Shown: positions 55,701-64,000, numbered from the stretch's first letter. The stretch is DNA of 64,000 nucleotides from Sediminibacterium ginsengisoli (GCF_900167075.1 NZ_FUWH01000012.1:1-64000); one strand, 5' to 3'. Notes: generated from the sequence alone by a model not told the origin. A program made the numbers and translations.

Positions 55701-55730
55701 AAAGCCCCGCCTTTGTGGAGGCGGGGCTTT
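55701..55730 (-). terminator. Attenuator terminator of the ilv operon
   Basis: On the minus strand AAAGCCCCGCCT (55730-55719) and AGGCGGGGCTTT (55712-55701) form a perfect 12-base stem with a 6-base loop CCACAA, followed by TGTTTTTATA. It is a textbook intrinsic terminator, 38 bases before the ilvE start and 20 bases after the leader peptide stop. GGAGGAGGAG at 55771-55762, inside the leader ORF, can pair with CCGCCTCC (55724-55717) of the 5' arm and loop with one mismatch, a possible antiterminator. Confidence 0.85.
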
Positions 55731-55750
55731 CTATCTTCAGTATCTTATTG

Positions 55751-55855
55751 TTATATAAGGGCTCCTCCTCCGTTCAGTGCAGGTATAATAATGACAATCA
55801 CAATAATAATTATTGTGTTCACCGTATTCCTGTTATATGAGCTGTTTCTGAACAT
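55751..55855 (-). CDS. ilvL: Isoleucine/valine leader peptide of the ilv operon
   Basis: A 34-residue ORF from ATG at 55855 to TAA at 55751. Its centre reads NTIIIIVIVIIIPALN: ten consecutive Ile or Val codons (ATA ATT ATT ATT GTG ATT GTC ATT ATT ATA), then Pro. The tail GGGALI is encoded by GGA repeats that may act as antiterminator. A strong terminator follows 20 bases downstream. This resembles the E. coli ilvL peptide, whose core is VVVIIIPP, and the ribosome-stalling logic is the same: shortage of charged Ile or Val tRNA stalls the ribosome and frees the antiterminator. The symbol is by analogy. Confidence 0.85.
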   Translation of the reverse strand: MFRNSSYNRNTVNTIIIIVIVIIIPALNGGGALI

Positions 55856-55862
55856 TGAAAGA

Positions 55863-55876
55863 TTCGTTATAACGAA
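55863..55876. promoter_or_regulatory. 14-base perfect palindrome before the ilv leader
   Basis: TTCGTTATAACGAA is a perfect palindrome 8 bases before the leader ATG. It could be an operator or an RNA element; nothing decides between them. Further upstream AGGCGGG (55889-55883) is complementary to the terminator's 5' arm, a possible alternative antiterminator. Confidence 0.35.
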
Positions 55877-56003
55877 AGTACTCCCGCCTTATGAAAAAAC
55901 AAAGAACTTTTTAAAGATCTTTACTACCGTTTGTTAGTAGTATGCATCCTGGAACCATTTAGCAGCCTGCATTTCAGCGTACCTGAACATTGCTGAACTG
56001 TTT

Positions 56004-57116
56004 TTATATAATAGTAGACCTGTTCAGACTCGCATTGGTTCGTCTTTCTGCGTTGGCATGACGTTCAATATGATCCGCGATCAGGTCTCCGATTGCCGTT
56101 GTTGAATAATTGTTCACTGCGTCGATATCTTTTGAAACAAAGCCGTTGGCCAGTGTCCAGTCTACAGCGATACGCACTGCTTCCGCTTCATCGTTCAGCT
56201 GGAAATGATCGAGCAGCATAGCCGCAGAAAGTATAGAACCAAGCGGGTTGGCAATATCTTTACCTGCCGCCTGCGGGTAAGATCCGTGAATGGGTTCAAA
56301 CAATGCAACGGTATTACCCACCGATGCAGAAGGAAGCAATCCGAGTGATCCGCTGAGAACGCTCGCTTCATCGCTGATGATATCCCCGAACATGTTCTCC
56401 GTAAGCACTACATCGAACTGTGCAGGATTCAGTATAATCTGCATGGCTGCATTATCCACGAACATATAGTCAACCGCCACTTCAGGATAATCAGCTGCAA
56501 TCTGCTGTACCACTTTGCGCCATAAACGTGAGGTTTCGAGCACGTTGGCCTTATCTACCAGTGTCAGTTTCTTTTTCCGTCCCAGTGCATATTTGAATGC
56601 GAGTCTTGTTACCCTTTCAATTTCCGCGCTGGTATAAGTACACTCATCCACAGCAGTCTGCTGATCGCTGCTCAGTTCTTTTTTTCCGAAGTAAATACCG
56701 CCGGTCAGTTCACGGAAAACAATAAAATCAACACCTTCCAGCTGTTTGGCTTTCAATGGCGAAAGATGCTGCAATGCCCGGTATGTTGTTACCGGCCTGA
56801 TGTTGGCGTATAACTGCAACGCCTTTCTCAGTTTCAGCAAACCTTGTTCCGGCCTCACTTTGGCTGTGGGGTCGTTATCGTATTTCGGATGACCGATCGC
56901 CCCGAACAGGATCGCATCGCTGTTAAGGCAGGTTTCGATTGTTTCATCTGGCAGAGGGTTGCCGGTTTTATCGATGGCATCGGCGCCCATTATACCATAT
57001 GAATATTCGAATGCATGTCCGAACCGGCTGGCTATTGCATTCAATACCTTGATCGATTGCTGCGTTACTTCAGGTCCGATGCCATCGCCCAGGATGACAG
57101 CTATCTTTTTTTCCAT
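56004..57116 (-). CDS. leuB: 3-isopropylmalate dehydrogenase
   Basis: 370 residues from the ATG at 57116 (MEKKIAVILGDGIGPEVTQQ); the frame is open upstream into the ABC gene. NAD-dependent oxidative decarboxylation in leucine synthesis. 'GLLKLRKALQLYANIRPV', 'FIVFRELTGGIYFGKKEL' and 'DAMQIILNP'-like 'VDNAAMQIILNPAQFDVVLTENMFGDIISDEAS' are the substrate and metal sites. Its C-terminus has an unusual polar tail (ERRTNASLNRSTII). Thirty-five bases separate it from the ABC gene. Confidence 0.95.
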   Translation of the reverse strand: MEKKIAVILGDGIGPEVTQQSIKVLNAIASRFGHAFEYSYGIMGADAIDKTGNPLPDETIETCLNSDAILFGAIGHPKYDNDPTAKVRPEQGLLKLRKALQLYANIRPVTTYRALQHLSPLKAKQLEGVDFIVFRELTGGIYFGKKELSSDQQTAVDECTYTSAEIERVTRLAFKYALGRKKKLTLVDKANVLETSRLWRKVVQQIAADYPEVAVDYMFVDNAAMQIILNPAQFDVVLTENMFGDIISDEASVLSGSLGLLPSASVGNTVALFEPIHGSYPQAAGKDIANPLGSILSAAMLLDHFQLNDEAEAVRIAVDWTLANGFVSKDIDAVNNYSTTAIGDLIADHIERHANAERRTNASLNRSTII

Positions 57117-57151
57117 TTTTTTGAGGGTATTAGTTCTTTTATACGATTGTT

Positions 57152-58588
57152 TTATACAGCTATTTTTCCTTGCCAGAGCCGCAGCTCTTTTGTTACACAT
57201 GCCGGGATCTCTTCTTTATAATGACTCACATAGATCAGCGTCTTCTGCAGCTTCACGCAGATATCATCTACCAGTTGTACAAACTGTACCACTTTCTCGT
57301 GATCCAGTCCCTGGCAGGGTTCATCCAGTATCAGCAAGGGTGGGTTCTTAACCATGGCACGTGCAAGCAACACGAGTCGTTGCTGACCATGTGATAATTG
57401 TGCAAGTCTTTTTTTAGCGAGCGCGTCCGTTTCCATCAGTGTCATCCAGTAGTTCACGGCTTTTTTCTGTTCAGCAGAAACTGTCCTGAATAAACCGATG
57501 GTATCAAATAATCCTGATGCCACTACTTCCTCTGCGGTAGCGTTCGCTTCGAAATGATGATGCAATTCCGGGGATACATACCCGATCTTTCTTTTAATGT
57601 CCCAGATACTTTCTCCGCTTCCTTTCTTTCTGTCGAAGAGATATATGTTGTTCGCAAATGCCTGCGGGTTATCTGCATTTACCAGGCTCAGCAATGTAGA
57701 TTTGCCGGAACCATTATGTCCGGAGATATTCCAGCATTCCCCTTTCTTCACTTCCCAGTTGATATCGTCAAGGATCGCTTTGCCATTGTACGATACGGAT
57801 ATTCCTTTCATTTTAACAGCTGTTTCAAAGTCGGGATATTCGTAGAGTTGCGGTGGCTCGTTTTTTACTTCCAGGCGCGGAACTGGTTTTACAGAACGTT
57901 GTGCCAGGAACTTTTCTTTTTCTTCCGGTACCGACATTGTCCCGTTCTCCAGCAAGGCAACATGCGTGGCAACCTGCGGGATCAATGCCGGCGAAGTAAC
58001 GATAAGCAGCTGGAAACCGGCAGCCGCGAGTTGTGTAAGGATCTCATCGAGTGATGTTCTTGCAGCCGCATCCAGGCCGGTATAAGGATTATCGAGCAGC
58101 AACCAGTCTGGCCGCTCCAGCAATGCTTTTGCAAGCTGTACTTTTTTGTTTTCTCCGTTGGAAAGCTGGAGCAGGCTGGTATGTTTTACATGGCTGATGC
58201 GCAGCAATGCAAGCACTTCGTTTATTTCACTTTCATTCCTGCTGGTTTCTGACAATACAGTATATACATCTTTTGCATCCGATGATTCGGTTGAATTATA
58301 ACGTTGCTGGTAATAAAAAGTGCTGGTATTGGCAAGATTCTTAAACCTGAGCTGCTGGCCGATTACTGCAACTGAAGGCTTTTTACCCGTTATGCTGTGA
58401 AACCGGATCTGATCGCCCGTGCTCTGGTAAGCTGCCAGGCATTTCAGCAGGCTTGTTTTGCCACTACCAGAAGCTCCGGCTACTGCAAGCTGCTGCCCTG
58501 CATGTACTGCAAAGGAAACATGCTCCAGTAAAAGCTGACCTCCGGCTTTTACTGTCAGGTCCGAAACTTCCAATAGCAACTGTTTCAT
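57152..58588 (-). CDS. Double-ATPase ABC protein inside the leu operon, first domain degenerate
   Basis: 478 residues, two ABC ATPase domains, no membrane segment, most like ModF/PhrA-type proteins. Domain 2 is complete: Walker A 'GHNGSGKST' (290-298), signature 'LSHGQ' (398-402), Walker B 'LLILDEP' with Asp422 and Glu423, H-loop His456 ('VSHYKEE'). Domain 1 has Walker A 'GASGSGKTS' (38-46) and signature 'LSNGE' (142-146), but the catalytic glutamate is Asn167 ('LLLDNP') and the H-loop histidine is Ser199 ('IVTSPA'). So one site should bind but not hydrolyse ATP. It lies between leuD and leuB, 6 and 35 bases away. Why it is in the operon is unknown. Confidence 0.88.
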   Translation of the reverse strand: MKQLLLEVSDLTVKAGGQLLLEHVSFAVHAGQQLAVAGASGSGKTSLLKCLAAYQSTGDQIRFHSITGKKPSVAVIGQQLRFKNLANTSTFYYQQRYNSTESSDAKDVYTVLSETSRNESEINEVLALLRISHVKHTSLLQLSNGENKKVQLAKALLERPDWLLLDNPYTGLDAAARTSLDEILTQLAAAGFQLLIVTSPALIPQVATHVALLENGTMSVPEEKEKFLAQRSVKPVPRLEVKNEPPQLYEYPDFETAVKMKGISVSYNGKAILDDINWEVKKGECWNISGHNGSGKSTLLSLVNADNPQAFANNIYLFDRKKGSGESIWDIKRKIGYVSPELHHHFEANATAEEVVASGLFDTIGLFRTVSAEQKKAVNYWMTLMETDALAKKRLAQLSHGQQRLVLLARAMVKNPPLLILDEPCQGLDHEKVVQFVQLVDDICVKLQKTLIYVSHYKEEIPACVTKELRLWQGKIAV

Positions 58589-58594
58589 AAGGGG

Positions 58595-59179
58595 TTAATT
58601 AGCTGACGTTTCAAAAAGTTCTATTTCCTGCCTGATACTGAGCAGGTAATCGATGTCATCATACCCGTTCAGTAAACAGGTTTTTTTATACGCATTGATC
58701 TCAAATCTTTCCTGTTCGCCTGTTGCATCGATGGTAATTGCCTGTGCAGACAGGTCGATGCTGAGTGTTGCTTTTGCATCACCTGCAAATATTTTCTGCA
58801 GGAAATCTTCACTCACTGTAACCGGCAATACGCCATTATTCAGCGCATTGTTCTTAAAGATGTCTGCGAAAAAACTGGATACTACCGCTTTGAATCCGTA
58901 GTCTTCCAGTGCCCATGCAGCATGTTCGCGGGAAGAACCGCAACCGAAATTTTTCCCGGCTACCAGTATTTCACCACTGTAGTTTTCATTGTTCAGTACA
59001 AAATCCTTTTTAGGTTTTGTCTCGTCATCCTGTTCGTAACGCCAGTCGCGGAAAAGGTTTTTACCGAAGCCGTCCCTTGTTGTGGCTTTCAGGAACCGGG
59101 CGGGGATGATCTGGTCTGTATCTACATTTTCTTCCGGGAGCGGAACAAACCTGCTATGTATCGTTGTTAATGATTTCAT
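58595..59179 (-). CDS. leuD: 3-isopropylmalate dehydratase small subunit
   Basis: 194 residues. Swivelling domain of isopropylmalate isomerase. '[20 protein letters not shown]' and '[49 protein letters not shown]' are the family motifs. The partner is LeuC, 16 bases upstream. Confidence 0.95.
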   Translation of the reverse strand: MKSLTTIHSRFVPLPEENVDTDQIIPARFLKATTRDGFGKNLFRDWRYEQDDETKPKKDFVLNNENYSGEILVAGKNFGCGSSREHAAWALEDYGFKAVVSSFFADIFKNNALNNGVLPVTVSEDFLQKIFAGDAKATLSIDLSAQAITIDATGEQERFEINAYKKTCLLNGYDDIDYLLSIRQEIELFETSAN

Positions 59180-59195
59180 GTTCTTTTACGTTTTG

Positions 59196-60599
59196 TTATT
59201 GCAGCAATTCCCTTACATCTGTTACCACACCTGTGATTGCAGCGGCGGCGGCTGTGAGCGGACTTGCAAGCAATGTCCTGGCGCCGGCACCCTGTCTGCC
59301 TTCGAAATTGCGGTTGCTGGTGCTGATGCAATATTCGCCCGCAGGGATCTTGTCTTCGTTCATACCGAGGCATGCGCTGCACCCGGCCTGGCGTATTTCA
59401 AAGCCCGCGGCTTCAAATACTTTATCCAGTCCTTCTTCTATTACCTGTTTCGAAACCTGCTGTGATCCGGGCACGATCATCACCTGCACATTGTCATTCT
59501 TCCTTCTTCCTTTCACAAGCGCTGCTACCATGCGCAGGTCTTCTATCCTTGAATTGGTACAGCTTCCGATAAACACATGCTGAACGGGCATGCCAATCAG
59601 GGGCTTGCCTGCTTCGAGCCCCATGTATTCGAGGGCCTTGAAGATATTTTTACGTTCGCCTTCATCGGGGATGCTGTCTGTTGCGGGTACCGCGGCATTT
59701 ACAGCAATACCTAAACCGGGATTGGTGCCATAAGTGATCATCGGTTCTATATCGGCTGCATTGATATTGATCTCATGATCGAATGTTGCATCTGCATCGC
59801 TGTGCAGGGTTTTCCATTCCTGCAGTTTGATGTTCCAGTCCTCACCCTGCGGTGCAAACCGACGCCCGCGCATGTATTCGAATGTGATCTCATCCGGAGC
59901 GATCATTCCGCCCCTGGCGCCCATTTCAATGCTCATGTTGCAGATGGTCATACGTGCTTCCATAGACAGGGAACGGATAGCCGAACCTGCATATTCCACG
60001 AAATAGCCGGTAGCGCCGCTCGCCGAGATCTTTGCTATGATGTAAAGGATGATGTCTTTCGATACCACGCCTTTATTCAATTCTCCTTCTATGTTGATGC
60101 GCATCAGCTTTGGCTTGCTTTGCAGCAGGCACTGTGAGGCAAATACCATTTCCACTTCACTGGTGCCGATCCCGAACGCAATGGCGCCGAACGCACCGTG
60201 GGTAGATGTATGGCTGTCGCCGCAAACGATCGTCATGCCCGGCTGTGTAATGCCCAGCTCAGGGCCAATCACGTGAACGATGCCCTGGTAAGGATGCCCG
60301 AGGCCATATAATTCAATATCGAATTTTTTGCAGTTTTCGATCAGCTGCTGCACCTGCAGTCTCGAAAGCTCATCTTTGATGGGCAGGTGCTGGTTCAGCG
60401 TAGGCACATTATGATCTGCCGTTGCCACTACCTGTTGTGGACGCAATACACGCAGACCGCGTTTTTCAAGGCCCTTGAAGGCCTGCGGACTCGTTACTTC
60501 GTGAATGAAATGTTTATCGATATAAAGCACGGAGGGACCGCCTTCGATCTCTTTCACAACATGCTTTTCCCAGATCTTATCGAACAATGTTTTCGCCAT
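59196..60599 (-). CDS. leuC: 3-isopropylmalate dehydratase large subunit
   Basis: 467 residues. Aconitase-type subunit with a [4Fe-4S] cluster. Cluster cysteines are in '[16 protein letters not shown]' and '[16 protein letters not shown]'. '[26 protein letters not shown]' near residue 130 is the active-site segment. It follows leuA by 39 bases. Confidence 0.95.
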   Translation of the reverse strand: MAKTLFDKIWEKHVVKEIEGGPSVLYIDKHFIHEVTSPQAFKGLEKRGLRVLRPQQVVATADHNVPTLNQHLPIKDELSRLQVQQLIENCKKFDIELYGLGHPYQGIVHVIGPELGITQPGMTIVCGDSHTSTHGAFGAIAFGIGTSEVEMVFASQCLLQSKPKLMRINIEGELNKGVVSKDIILYIIAKISASGATGYFVEYAGSAIRSLSMEARMTICNMSIEMGARGGMIAPDEITFEYMRGRRFAPQGEDWNIKLQEWKTLHSDADATFDHEININAADIEPMITYGTNPGLGIAVNAAVPATDSIPDEGERKNIFKALEYMGLEAGKPLIGMPVQHVFIGSCTNSRIEDLRMVAALVKGRRKNDNVQVMIVPGSQQVSKQVIEEGLDKVFEAAGFEIRQAGCSACLGMNEDKIPAGEYCISTSNRNFEGRQGAGARTLLASPLTAAAAAITGVVTDVRELLQ

Positions 60600-60638
60600 G
60601 ATAAATACTTAAACTGCTGTAATTGTTTGTAAAGGTTT

Positions 60639-61805
60639 TTATGCGGTTACTTCTTCCGGTTTGTATGCTTTAGCAAGCTGGTGGAGGTCCTGCTCGTCCA
60701 CTTCCTTCTTTTTATCCGCCACCTGTAAGAATGAGCCGTATAATACGTCGATATCATTACGGGTATACTGGTAGCCGAGTTTCTGGAAACGGTGTGCCAG
60801 TGCACTTCTGCCGCTGCGGGCCGTGAGTACGATCCTGCTGCCGTCTGCGCCTACTTCATCCGGGCTGATGATCTCGTAGGTCTGTGCATCTTTCAGGAAT
60901 CCATCCTGGTGAATTCCTGATGAATGCGAGAAGGCGTTGGCGCCTACTATTGCCTTATTCGGCTGCACCGGCATACGCATCACTTCAGACACTTCGCGGC
61001 TGAGCGGGTTCAGTTCGCGTGCATTTACATTGGTGTAATAGCCCAGGTCTTTATGCTGCTTCAGGATCATCACCACTTCTTCGAGTGATGTATTGCCGGC
61101 TCTTTCACCGAGGCCATTGATGGTACACTCGATCTGCCTGGCACCGTTCAGCACGCCGGCAATGGAGTTGGCGGTTGCGAGGCCGAGGTCGTTATGACAA
61201 TGACAGGAGATCACCGCCTTATCGATATTGGAAACGTTATTCCTGAGAAATGCAATTTTTTCGCCATATTGATGCGGCAGGCAATAACCGGTTGTATCCG
61301 GAATGTTCACCACTGTTGCACCCGCCCTGATCACGGCTTCCACTACGGTTGCGAGGTATTCATTATCCGTTCTGCCTGCATCTTCCGCGTAAAATTCAAC
61401 ATCGTCTGTGAAATTCCTTGCCCATTTTACAGCCTGCACCGCTCTTTCCAGGATCTCTTCGCGCGTAGTGTTGAATTTGGCTTTGATATGAAGATCAGAT
61501 GTGCCTATTCCAGTGTGGATCCGTGGCCTTTTGGCGTATTTAAGCGCCTGAGCGGCCACTTCAATGTCTTTCTGCACTGCCCTTGTGAGCCCGCATACCG
61601 TGGCATTTTTAACAGCTTGCGCTATTTGTGCAACGGATTCAAAATCGCCGGGGCTGGATACCGGGAAGCCCGCTTCGATGATATCAACCCCCAATGCTTC
61701 CAGTTTGAGCGCGAGGTCCAGCTTTTCTTTTGTATTGAGCTTACAACCGGGCACCTGTTCGCCATCGCGCAAAGTGGTATCAAAAATGTAGACCTGCTGA
61801 GCCAT
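60639..61805 (-). CDS. leuA: 2-isopropylmalate synthase, short form
   Basis: 388 residues. Condenses acetyl-CoA with 2-oxoisovalerate, the committed step to leucine. The TIM-barrel motifs are '[21 protein letters not shown]', '[14 protein letters not shown]' and '[40 protein letters not shown]', with '[17 protein letters not shown]' near 290. The protein ends after about 385 residues, without the roughly 120-residue C-terminal domain that binds leucine in the 520-residue E. coli-type enzyme. Short forms are usual in Bacteroidota. The gene is preceded by an attenuator-like terminator and opens leuA-C-D-ABC-leuB. Confidence 0.93.
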   Translation of the reverse strand: MAQQVYIFDTTLRDGEQVPGCKLNTKEKLDLALKLEALGVDIIEAGFPVSSPGDFESVAQIAQAVKNATVCGLTRAVQKDIEVAAQALKYAKRPRIHTGIGTSDLHIKAKFNTTREEILERAVQAVKWARNFTDDVEFYAEDAGRTDNEYLATVVEAVIRAGATVVNIPDTTGYCLPHQYGEKIAFLRNNVSNIDKAVISCHCHNDLGLATANSIAGVLNGARQIECTINGLGERAGNTSLEEVVMILKQHKDLGYYTNVNARELNPLSREVSEVMRMPVQPNKAIVGANAFSHSSGIHQDGFLKDAQTYEIISPDEVGADGSRIVLTARSGRSALAHRFQKLGYQYTRNDIDVLYGSFLQVADKKKEVDEQDLHQLAKAYKPEEVTA

Positions 61806-61839
61806 ATCTGCTATAATTTTGAATGATTGAGAAAAAAAT

Positions 61840-61890
61840 GCAGGCTATTCACTTCTGTTATGGTTGCTAAATAACAGGTAAACAGCCCGC
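61840..61890 (-). terminator. Attenuator-like terminator before leuA
   Basis: On the minus strand a 20-base arm (61890-61871, GCGGGCTGTTTACCTGTTAT) pairs with 61861-61840 with three G-U pairs and a 2-base bulge, loop 9 bases. One A and seven Ts follow (61838-61832), 26 bases before leuA. No gene lies upstream on this strand closer than the kinase at 63.6 kb, so the terminator belongs to the leu leader. Confidence 0.72.
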
Positions 61891-61893
61891 CAT
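61867..61893 (-). CDS. Possible very short leu leader peptide
   Basis: ATG at 61893 starts an 8-residue frame, MAGCLPVI, ending in TAG inside the hairpin loop. It overlaps the 5' arm of the terminator, so a ribosome held at its Leu codon (TTA) would block the hairpin. An in-frame TTG start at 61923 would add LSPELYSK and two rare CTA Leu codons. The Leu run typical of leuL is absent; weak. Confidence 0.3.
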   Translation of the reverse strand: MAGCLPVI

Positions 61894-62017
61894 TTTCGAA
61901 TATAGTTCAGGTGATAGCGGCAAATAGTTTAAAATTGCCCTTATTTTACACCCTGTAAAGTGTGTATGATTGTGTATAACCCTTGCTGTTATTGATTTTC
62001 AGCATAAATCAATTACG

Positions 62018-63571
62018 ATGCCCAACCGTTCTGCAGATGCGCTTTTTCAACTGGTTCAGTCGCTCGAAAGGTCTGAAAAACGGAATTTTAAGCTCTATAT
62101 GAACCGTAATTCGGCCGGCGGCGATCTCAAGATCGTGCAGCTGTTCGATGCGTTGGAGAAAATGAAGCAGTATGATGAGGAAACATTGCTGAAGAAGAAC
62201 CCGGGCATACAGAAACAACAGCTTTCCAACCTGAAAGCGCATCTGTACCGCGAAGTGCTTACCAGCCTGCGCCTGTTGCGGCAGGATGAAAACATCGACC
62301 TTCAGCTGCACGAGCAGCTCGATTTTGCGCGGTTACTATATAACAAAGGCCTTTACCACCAGAGCCTCAAGATCCTGGATAAGGTGAAAGACCTTGCGAA
62401 GGCCAATAACCAGGTGACCTACATCATGCAGGTGCTCTTTCTCGAAAAAAAGATCGAAGCGCTGCATATTACCCGGAGCATGCAGGACCGGGCCGACAAA
62501 CTGAGCCAGGAAGTGGAAGAAGTCAACAGCAGGCTTTCCAACATCGGTACGTTATCTAATTTGTCGCTGCAATTATACGGCTGGTATATCCGCAACGGAC
62601 ATGCACGGAATGAAAAGGATAAAAAAGATGTAGACGTTTTTTTCCGTAACGATGTGCTGCAGCATGCCGGCAATTGTTATGGTTTTTATGAAAAGCTGTA
62701 CCTGTACCAGTGTTATTGCTGGTATGCGTTCATTGTGCAGGATTTCCTGATGTATTACCGCTACTGCCAGAAATGGGTTGATCTTTTCGATGCCGAGCCC
62801 AGAATGATAGAAATAGAGACCGCACATTATATCAAGGGCATTCACAACCTGTTAAGCGCTCATTTCGATCTGCGCAATTACCAGAAATTCAATGATACCA
62901 TTGCCGCTTTTGAACAGTTCACCGCATCCGATATCGTACAGCATAATACCAATAACCAGATACAAACGTTTATATACCTTACCACAGCCAAGCTGAACAA
63001 GCATTTCATGGAAGGTACTTTTACGGCCGGGCTGGATATGGTTCCCTATATCGAAGAAAAGATCCGCGATTATGAACTGTATCTCGACAGGCACCGTGTG
63101 CTCGTTTTCTATTACAAGATCGCTTCGCTTTATTTCGGCAGCGGCGATTACAGCCGCAGTGTTGATTTCCTCAACAAGATCATCAACTGGAAAATGGATC
63201 TGCGTACGGATATCCAGTGTTATGCAAGATTGCTGCACCTGATTGCGCATTATGAGCTTGGCAATTTTGAACTGCTGGAATACCTGCTGAAGTCTGTGTA
63301 CCGGTTCATGGCCAAAATGGAAAACCTCAGCATTGTGGAGGAAGAGATCTTTGCATTTCTGCGTAAGTCGTTCCGTTTATCGCCCAGGCAATTGAAACCG
63401 CAGTTCGAACAATTGCTGGCCACCCTTAAACCATTGGAAAAAAGCGGCCTAGAAAGCCGTGCCTTCATGTATCTCGATATTATCTCGTGGCTGGAAAGCA
63501 AGATCACGCATACGCCTGTGCAGGAAGTGATCCGGAATAAATACCTTGAAGCGATTCAGAAAAACCGGTAG
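62018..63571 (+). CDS. TPR-like protein of unknown function
   Basis: 517 residues from the ATG at 62018 (MPNRSADALFQLVQSLERSEKRNFKLYM). The frame is open further upstream but this start fits the domain. The whole protein is helical, with a helical N-terminal part ('KKNPGIQKQQLSNLKAHLYREVLTSLRLLRQ') and repeats such as 'FARLLYNKGLYHQSLKILDKVKDLAKANNQ' and 'KIASLYFGSGDYSRSVDFLNKIIN' that look like TPR. Proteins of this pattern are common in Bacteroidota and unnamed. It converges on the histidine kinase gene with no gap, and is divergent from leuA. Confidence 0.82.
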   Translation: MPNRSADALFQLVQSLERSEKRNFKLYMNRNSAGGDLKIVQLFDALEKMKQYDEETLLKKNPGIQKQQLSNLKAHLYREVLTSLRLLRQDENIDLQLHEQLDFARLLYNKGLYHQSLKILDKVKDLAKANNQVTYIMQVLFLEKKIEALHITRSMQDRADKLSQEVEEVNSRLSNIGTLSNLSLQLYGWYIRNGHARNEKDKKDVDVFFRNDVLQHAGNCYGFYEKLYLYQCYCWYAFIVQDFLMYYRYCQKWVDLFDAEPRMIEIETAHYIKGIHNLLSAHFDLRNYQKFNDTIAAFEQFTASDIVQHNTNNQIQTFIYLTTAKLNKHFMEGTFTAGLDMVPYIEEKIRDYELYLDRHRVLVFYYKIASLYFGSGDYSRSVDFLNKIINWKMDLRTDIQCYARLLHLIAHYELGNFELLEYLLKSVYRFMAKMENLSIVEEEIFAFLRKSFRLSPRQLKPQFEQLLATLKPLEKSGLESRAFMYLDIISWLESKITHTPVQEVIRNKYLEAIQKNR

Positions 63572-63572
63572 G

Positions 63573-64000
63573 TTACATCGTTTCTCCGATCATATCCGAT
63601 GTTGCGGGAAATGCAATATGCAGCCTGCAGCCCTGTCCGGGAGATGTTTTCAACTCAATAGTACCGCCGTATAGTTCGGCGCGGCTTACGATATTGTTCA
63701 GACCGATCCCTTTTCGTTTCTCTGCCGGATTGAACCCTTTACCATTATCCTGAATAGATAGCGTGATATTCTTCTGGCGGTAGAGTTCTATTGTGATATG
63801 AGATGCCTGTGCATGTTTGATGATGTTGTTCATCTGCTCCTGTACAATCCGGAATATATTCAGCTTGAACTCGTAATTGATGTCTTCTTCATAAAAAGCA
63901 TCGGCAAAAAAATCGATGGTCATGGATTCGTTGGCAAGCAGGATGTCTTCCACAAGACCGTCTATTGCTTTCGCCAATCCGAAATCCTTGATCAGCGGCG
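63573..64000 (-). CDS. Sensor histidine kinase, C-terminal part (cut by window edge)
   Basis: The frame enters from the right edge and ends at 63573, giving about 142 residues. 'FRIVQEQMNNIIKHAQASHITIELYRQKNITLSIQDNGKGFN' and 'KGIGLNNIVSRAELYGGTIELKTSPGQGCRLHIAFP' are the ATP-binding part of a HisKA_3 (NarX/DegS) type kinase. The preceding 'PLIKDFGLAKAIDGLVEDI' is the typical link before it. The dimerisation and sensing domains lie outside the window. Confidence 0.88.
   Translation of the reverse strand, partial: PLIKDFGLAKAIDGLVEDILLANESMTIDFFADAFYEEDINYEFKLNIFRIVQEQMNNIIKHAQASHITIELYRQKNITLSIQDNGKGFNPAEKRKGIGLNNIVSRAELYGGTIELKTSPGQGCRLHIAFPATSDMIGETM

Noticed and set aside
55686..55937. 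Plus-strand 83-codon frame with a membrane-like stretch
   Set aside because: It is the reverse complement of the ilv attenuator and leader peptide; the hydrophobic run mirrors the Ile/Val codons.

Overview
The window reads as chromosome of a Bacteroidota bacterium, most likely from the Chitinophagaceae or a close relative. I infer this from gene content: an outer-membrane beta-barrel (TonB-receptor-like) protein, a LytS/LytTR pair, DoxX genes, several lipoproteins, and a suf operon with a SufT-type MIP18 protein. Several genes also carry TAnnTTTG-type -7 promoter elements at a suitable distance upstream. There is no phage, CRISPR array, rRNA or tRNA. Coding density is high and most genes lie on the minus strand.

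Layout. 1-0.86 kb: the end of an IS4-type transposase gene and a stretch packed with small palindromes. 0.57-2.19 kb: two diverged direct repeats flanking a secreted transglutaminase-like gene. 2.3-12.3 kb: a lipoprotein divergent from a membrane-anchored winged-helix regulator, a beta-barrel receptor, hemN, an AraC regulator, a pappalysin-type metalloprotease lipoprotein and an ABC permease. 12.4-19.7 kb: a suf Fe-S assembly operon (sufB-C-D-S-E-T) ending in an Rrf2 regulator with three cysteines and an MFS exporter; an inverted repeat sits over its promoter. 19.8-36.6 kb: a 1307-residue hybrid histidine kinase, two DoxX genes, a GlxA-type regulator, a metallophosphatase, manC, kdsD, recQ, an S9 peptidase and a LytTR two-component pair. 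36.7-43.2 kb: a TPR membrane protein, an AT-rich GNAT/HTH gene pair with a strong operator-like palindrome, an aldehyde dehydrogenase behind a small two-gene module, a CHAP cell-wall hydrolase and two lipoproteins. 43.3-61.9 kb: a branched-chain amino acid and threonine supercluster. 62-64 kb: a TPR-like protein and the end of a sensor kinase.

The most striking part is the regulation of the last cluster, which reads leuA-C-D-[ABC ATPase]-leuB, ilvE-D-B-N-C-A, thrA-B-C on the minus strand. Each block is preceded by a leader that looks built for ribosome-mediated attenuation. The ilv leader encodes a 34-residue peptide with ten consecutive Ile/Val codons, then a GC-rich terminator ending in a U-tract before ilvE. 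The thr leader encodes a 32-residue peptide ending in a Thr/Ile run, with its stop codon in the loop of a hairpin before thrA. The leu leader has a long hairpin followed by seven Ts before leuA, overlapped by a very short ORF. None of these peptides appears in a normal gene call. LeuA is a short form without the usual C-terminal leucine-sensing domain, so control at the leader may carry more weight.

Other points of interest are the degenerate first ATPase domain of the ABC protein inside the leu operon, the GNAT/HTH pair (toxin-antitoxin-like), the DUF6934-like two-gene module, and a structured leader before recQ. Everything here comes from reading the sequence; no database search or structure prediction was run.
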